Origin: Syntrophomonadaceae bacterium
GTDB taxonomy: Bacteria > Bacillota > Syntrophomonadia > Syntrophomonadales > Syntrophomonadaceae
Direction: 5' to 3'
Assembly: GCA_012840625.1 (NCBI GenBank)
Contig: DUSB01000004.1
Span: 1 to 6,173 of the forward strand
Length of the DNA: 6,173 nucleotides
Shown here: positions 5,629-6,173 of the stretch, one piece after another
Layout of the letters: every line of letters begins with the position of its first letter
Position numbering within the stretch: position 1 is the stretch's first letter
Position numbers and translations under genes: made by a program
Notes under the pieces: model-generated
The model's database searches: none
Told to the model about the DNA's origin: nothing
What the model saw: the letters and a program-made list of their open reading frames with translations, nothing else

Positions 5629-6173
5629 CTAGGATTGTTGGGATTGTATTTGCCGGCAGGCAAAGTCACTTTCCAGGCCCAGCAGCACACCGCTAAAGAA
5701 GAGCTGGTTGAAAAAACGTCTTTGCTCCTTCATGCTGAAATAGCCTTTCATTTTCAGCTCGTTTCTTACAAAGGGAAACACATAGTCCTGATAGTAGGCA
5801 TCGAACATGGCGGTGGGCAATTTTTTCACATCGGCATCATAGCGCGGTATTAAACGCGGCAGAAAAGGGATACGATACACCCAGCTGCGCGCCAGTTGTT
5901 CCATGTCCACCCGGGGGTAATTTTCCTTGCGTCCCGGTGACAGCACCAGGAGCAGGTGAACCAGCAGCCCCATATGAACAGTAGTATCCAGCGTCAAGCG
6001 CAACTGCTCATACTGAGCAAGGCTGAGATGGCGCTTTTTTCTACCTTTAAGGAAGAGTTTCCTGTAATTCATAATGCGGTTAAGGGGATGAAATTCAGGA
6101 GGCGCTTCTTCATCCAGAGTCAGATCCACCAGGGTTTCAGCCAGCGGGGTTAAATGAGACGAAACCGCATAGG
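5629..6173 (-). CDS. Protein of unknown function, 5' end beyond the window
   Basis: I do not recognise this family. The frame is open from the right edge to a TAG at 5631-5629 and shows about 180 residues. A GTG at 6129 is possible as a start but has no Shine-Dalgarno sequence before it. The frame continues upstream without a stop, with protein-like sequence (AVSSHLTPLAETLVDLTLDE), so the gene very probably starts outside the window. Visible features are an acidic proline-containing stretch (DEEAPPEF), a basic stretch (KLFLKGRKKRH), a moderately hydrophobic segment (MGLLVHLLLVLSPG) and an aromatic-rich C-terminal half (AMFDAYYQDYVFPFVRNEL, RRFFNQLFF). The single hydrophobic segment is flanked by histidines and may be a buried helix rather than a membrane span. 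It looks like a mostly helical cytoplasmic protein. It is convergent with the ABC operon and has its own strong terminator, which supports its being a real gene. Confidence 0.75.
   Translation of the reverse strand, partial: YAVSSHLTPLAETLVDLTLDEEAPPEFHPLNRIMNYRKLFLKGRKKRHLSLAQYEQLRLTLDTTVHMGLLVHLLLVLSPGRKENYPRVDMEQLARSWVYRIPFLPRLIPRYDADVKKLPTAMFDAYYQDYVFPFVRNELKMKGYFSMKEQRRFFNQLFFSGVLLGLESDFACRQIQSQQS

Noticed and set aside
5635..6153. Plus-strand open frames opposite the right-hand gene
   Set aside because: They are antisense to the longer minus-strand frame, which has a matching terminator; they lack start signals.

Overview
The window looks like chromosomal DNA of an anaerobic, spore-former-type Firmicute (class Clostridia). 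The base composition is moderate. Most genes visible from their start have a strong AGGAGG-like ribosome binding site 6 to 9 bases from the start codon. The regulatory style (a short GntR regulator leading an ABC operon, hairpin terminators with T tracts) is typical of that group. A long-chain fatty acid CoA ligase in this setting would suit a fatty-acid-using organism such as a Syntrophomonas relative, but that placement is inference and no taxonomic marker is present.

Layout, left to right. (1) Positions 1-1139 hold the 3' part of a TrkH/KtrB-type potassium channel subunit, cut by the left edge. (2) Positions 1140-1614 are a 475-base gap with no convincing gene. Its first part (to about 1380) has a composition like coding DNA and is open in several frames on both strands, so it may be a remnant or a dispersed repeat. 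The second part is AT-rich and ends in a perfect 8-base-arm inverted repeat over the likely promoter of the next gene. (3) Positions 1615-3543 encode an AMP-forming long-chain acyl-CoA synthetase with all core motifs, closed by a perfect hairpin terminator. (4) Positions 3703-5587 are a compact three-gene operon: a consensus sigma-A promoter, an imperfect 26-base palindrome at the start of the transcript, a YtrA-type GntR regulator, an ABC ATPase and a six-helix ABC-2-like membrane protein. The three genes overlap by 8 and 17 bases and are probably translationally coupled. (5) A hairpin at 5599-5621 separates this operon from a convergent minus-strand gene of unknown function that runs off the right edge.

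How the genes work together. The GntR/ATPase/permease set forms one self-regulated ABC export or stress-response unit. The regulator probably binds the palindrome over its own promoter and is released by an unknown signal; in the characterised Bacillus relative (YtrA) the inducers are cell-wall antibiotics. The potassium channel and the ligase are separate transcription units with no evident functional link to it. I see no strong evidence for a wholly new system. The most useful leads are the two candidate operators, the unexplained 1140-1380 segment and the unrecognised minus-strand gene.
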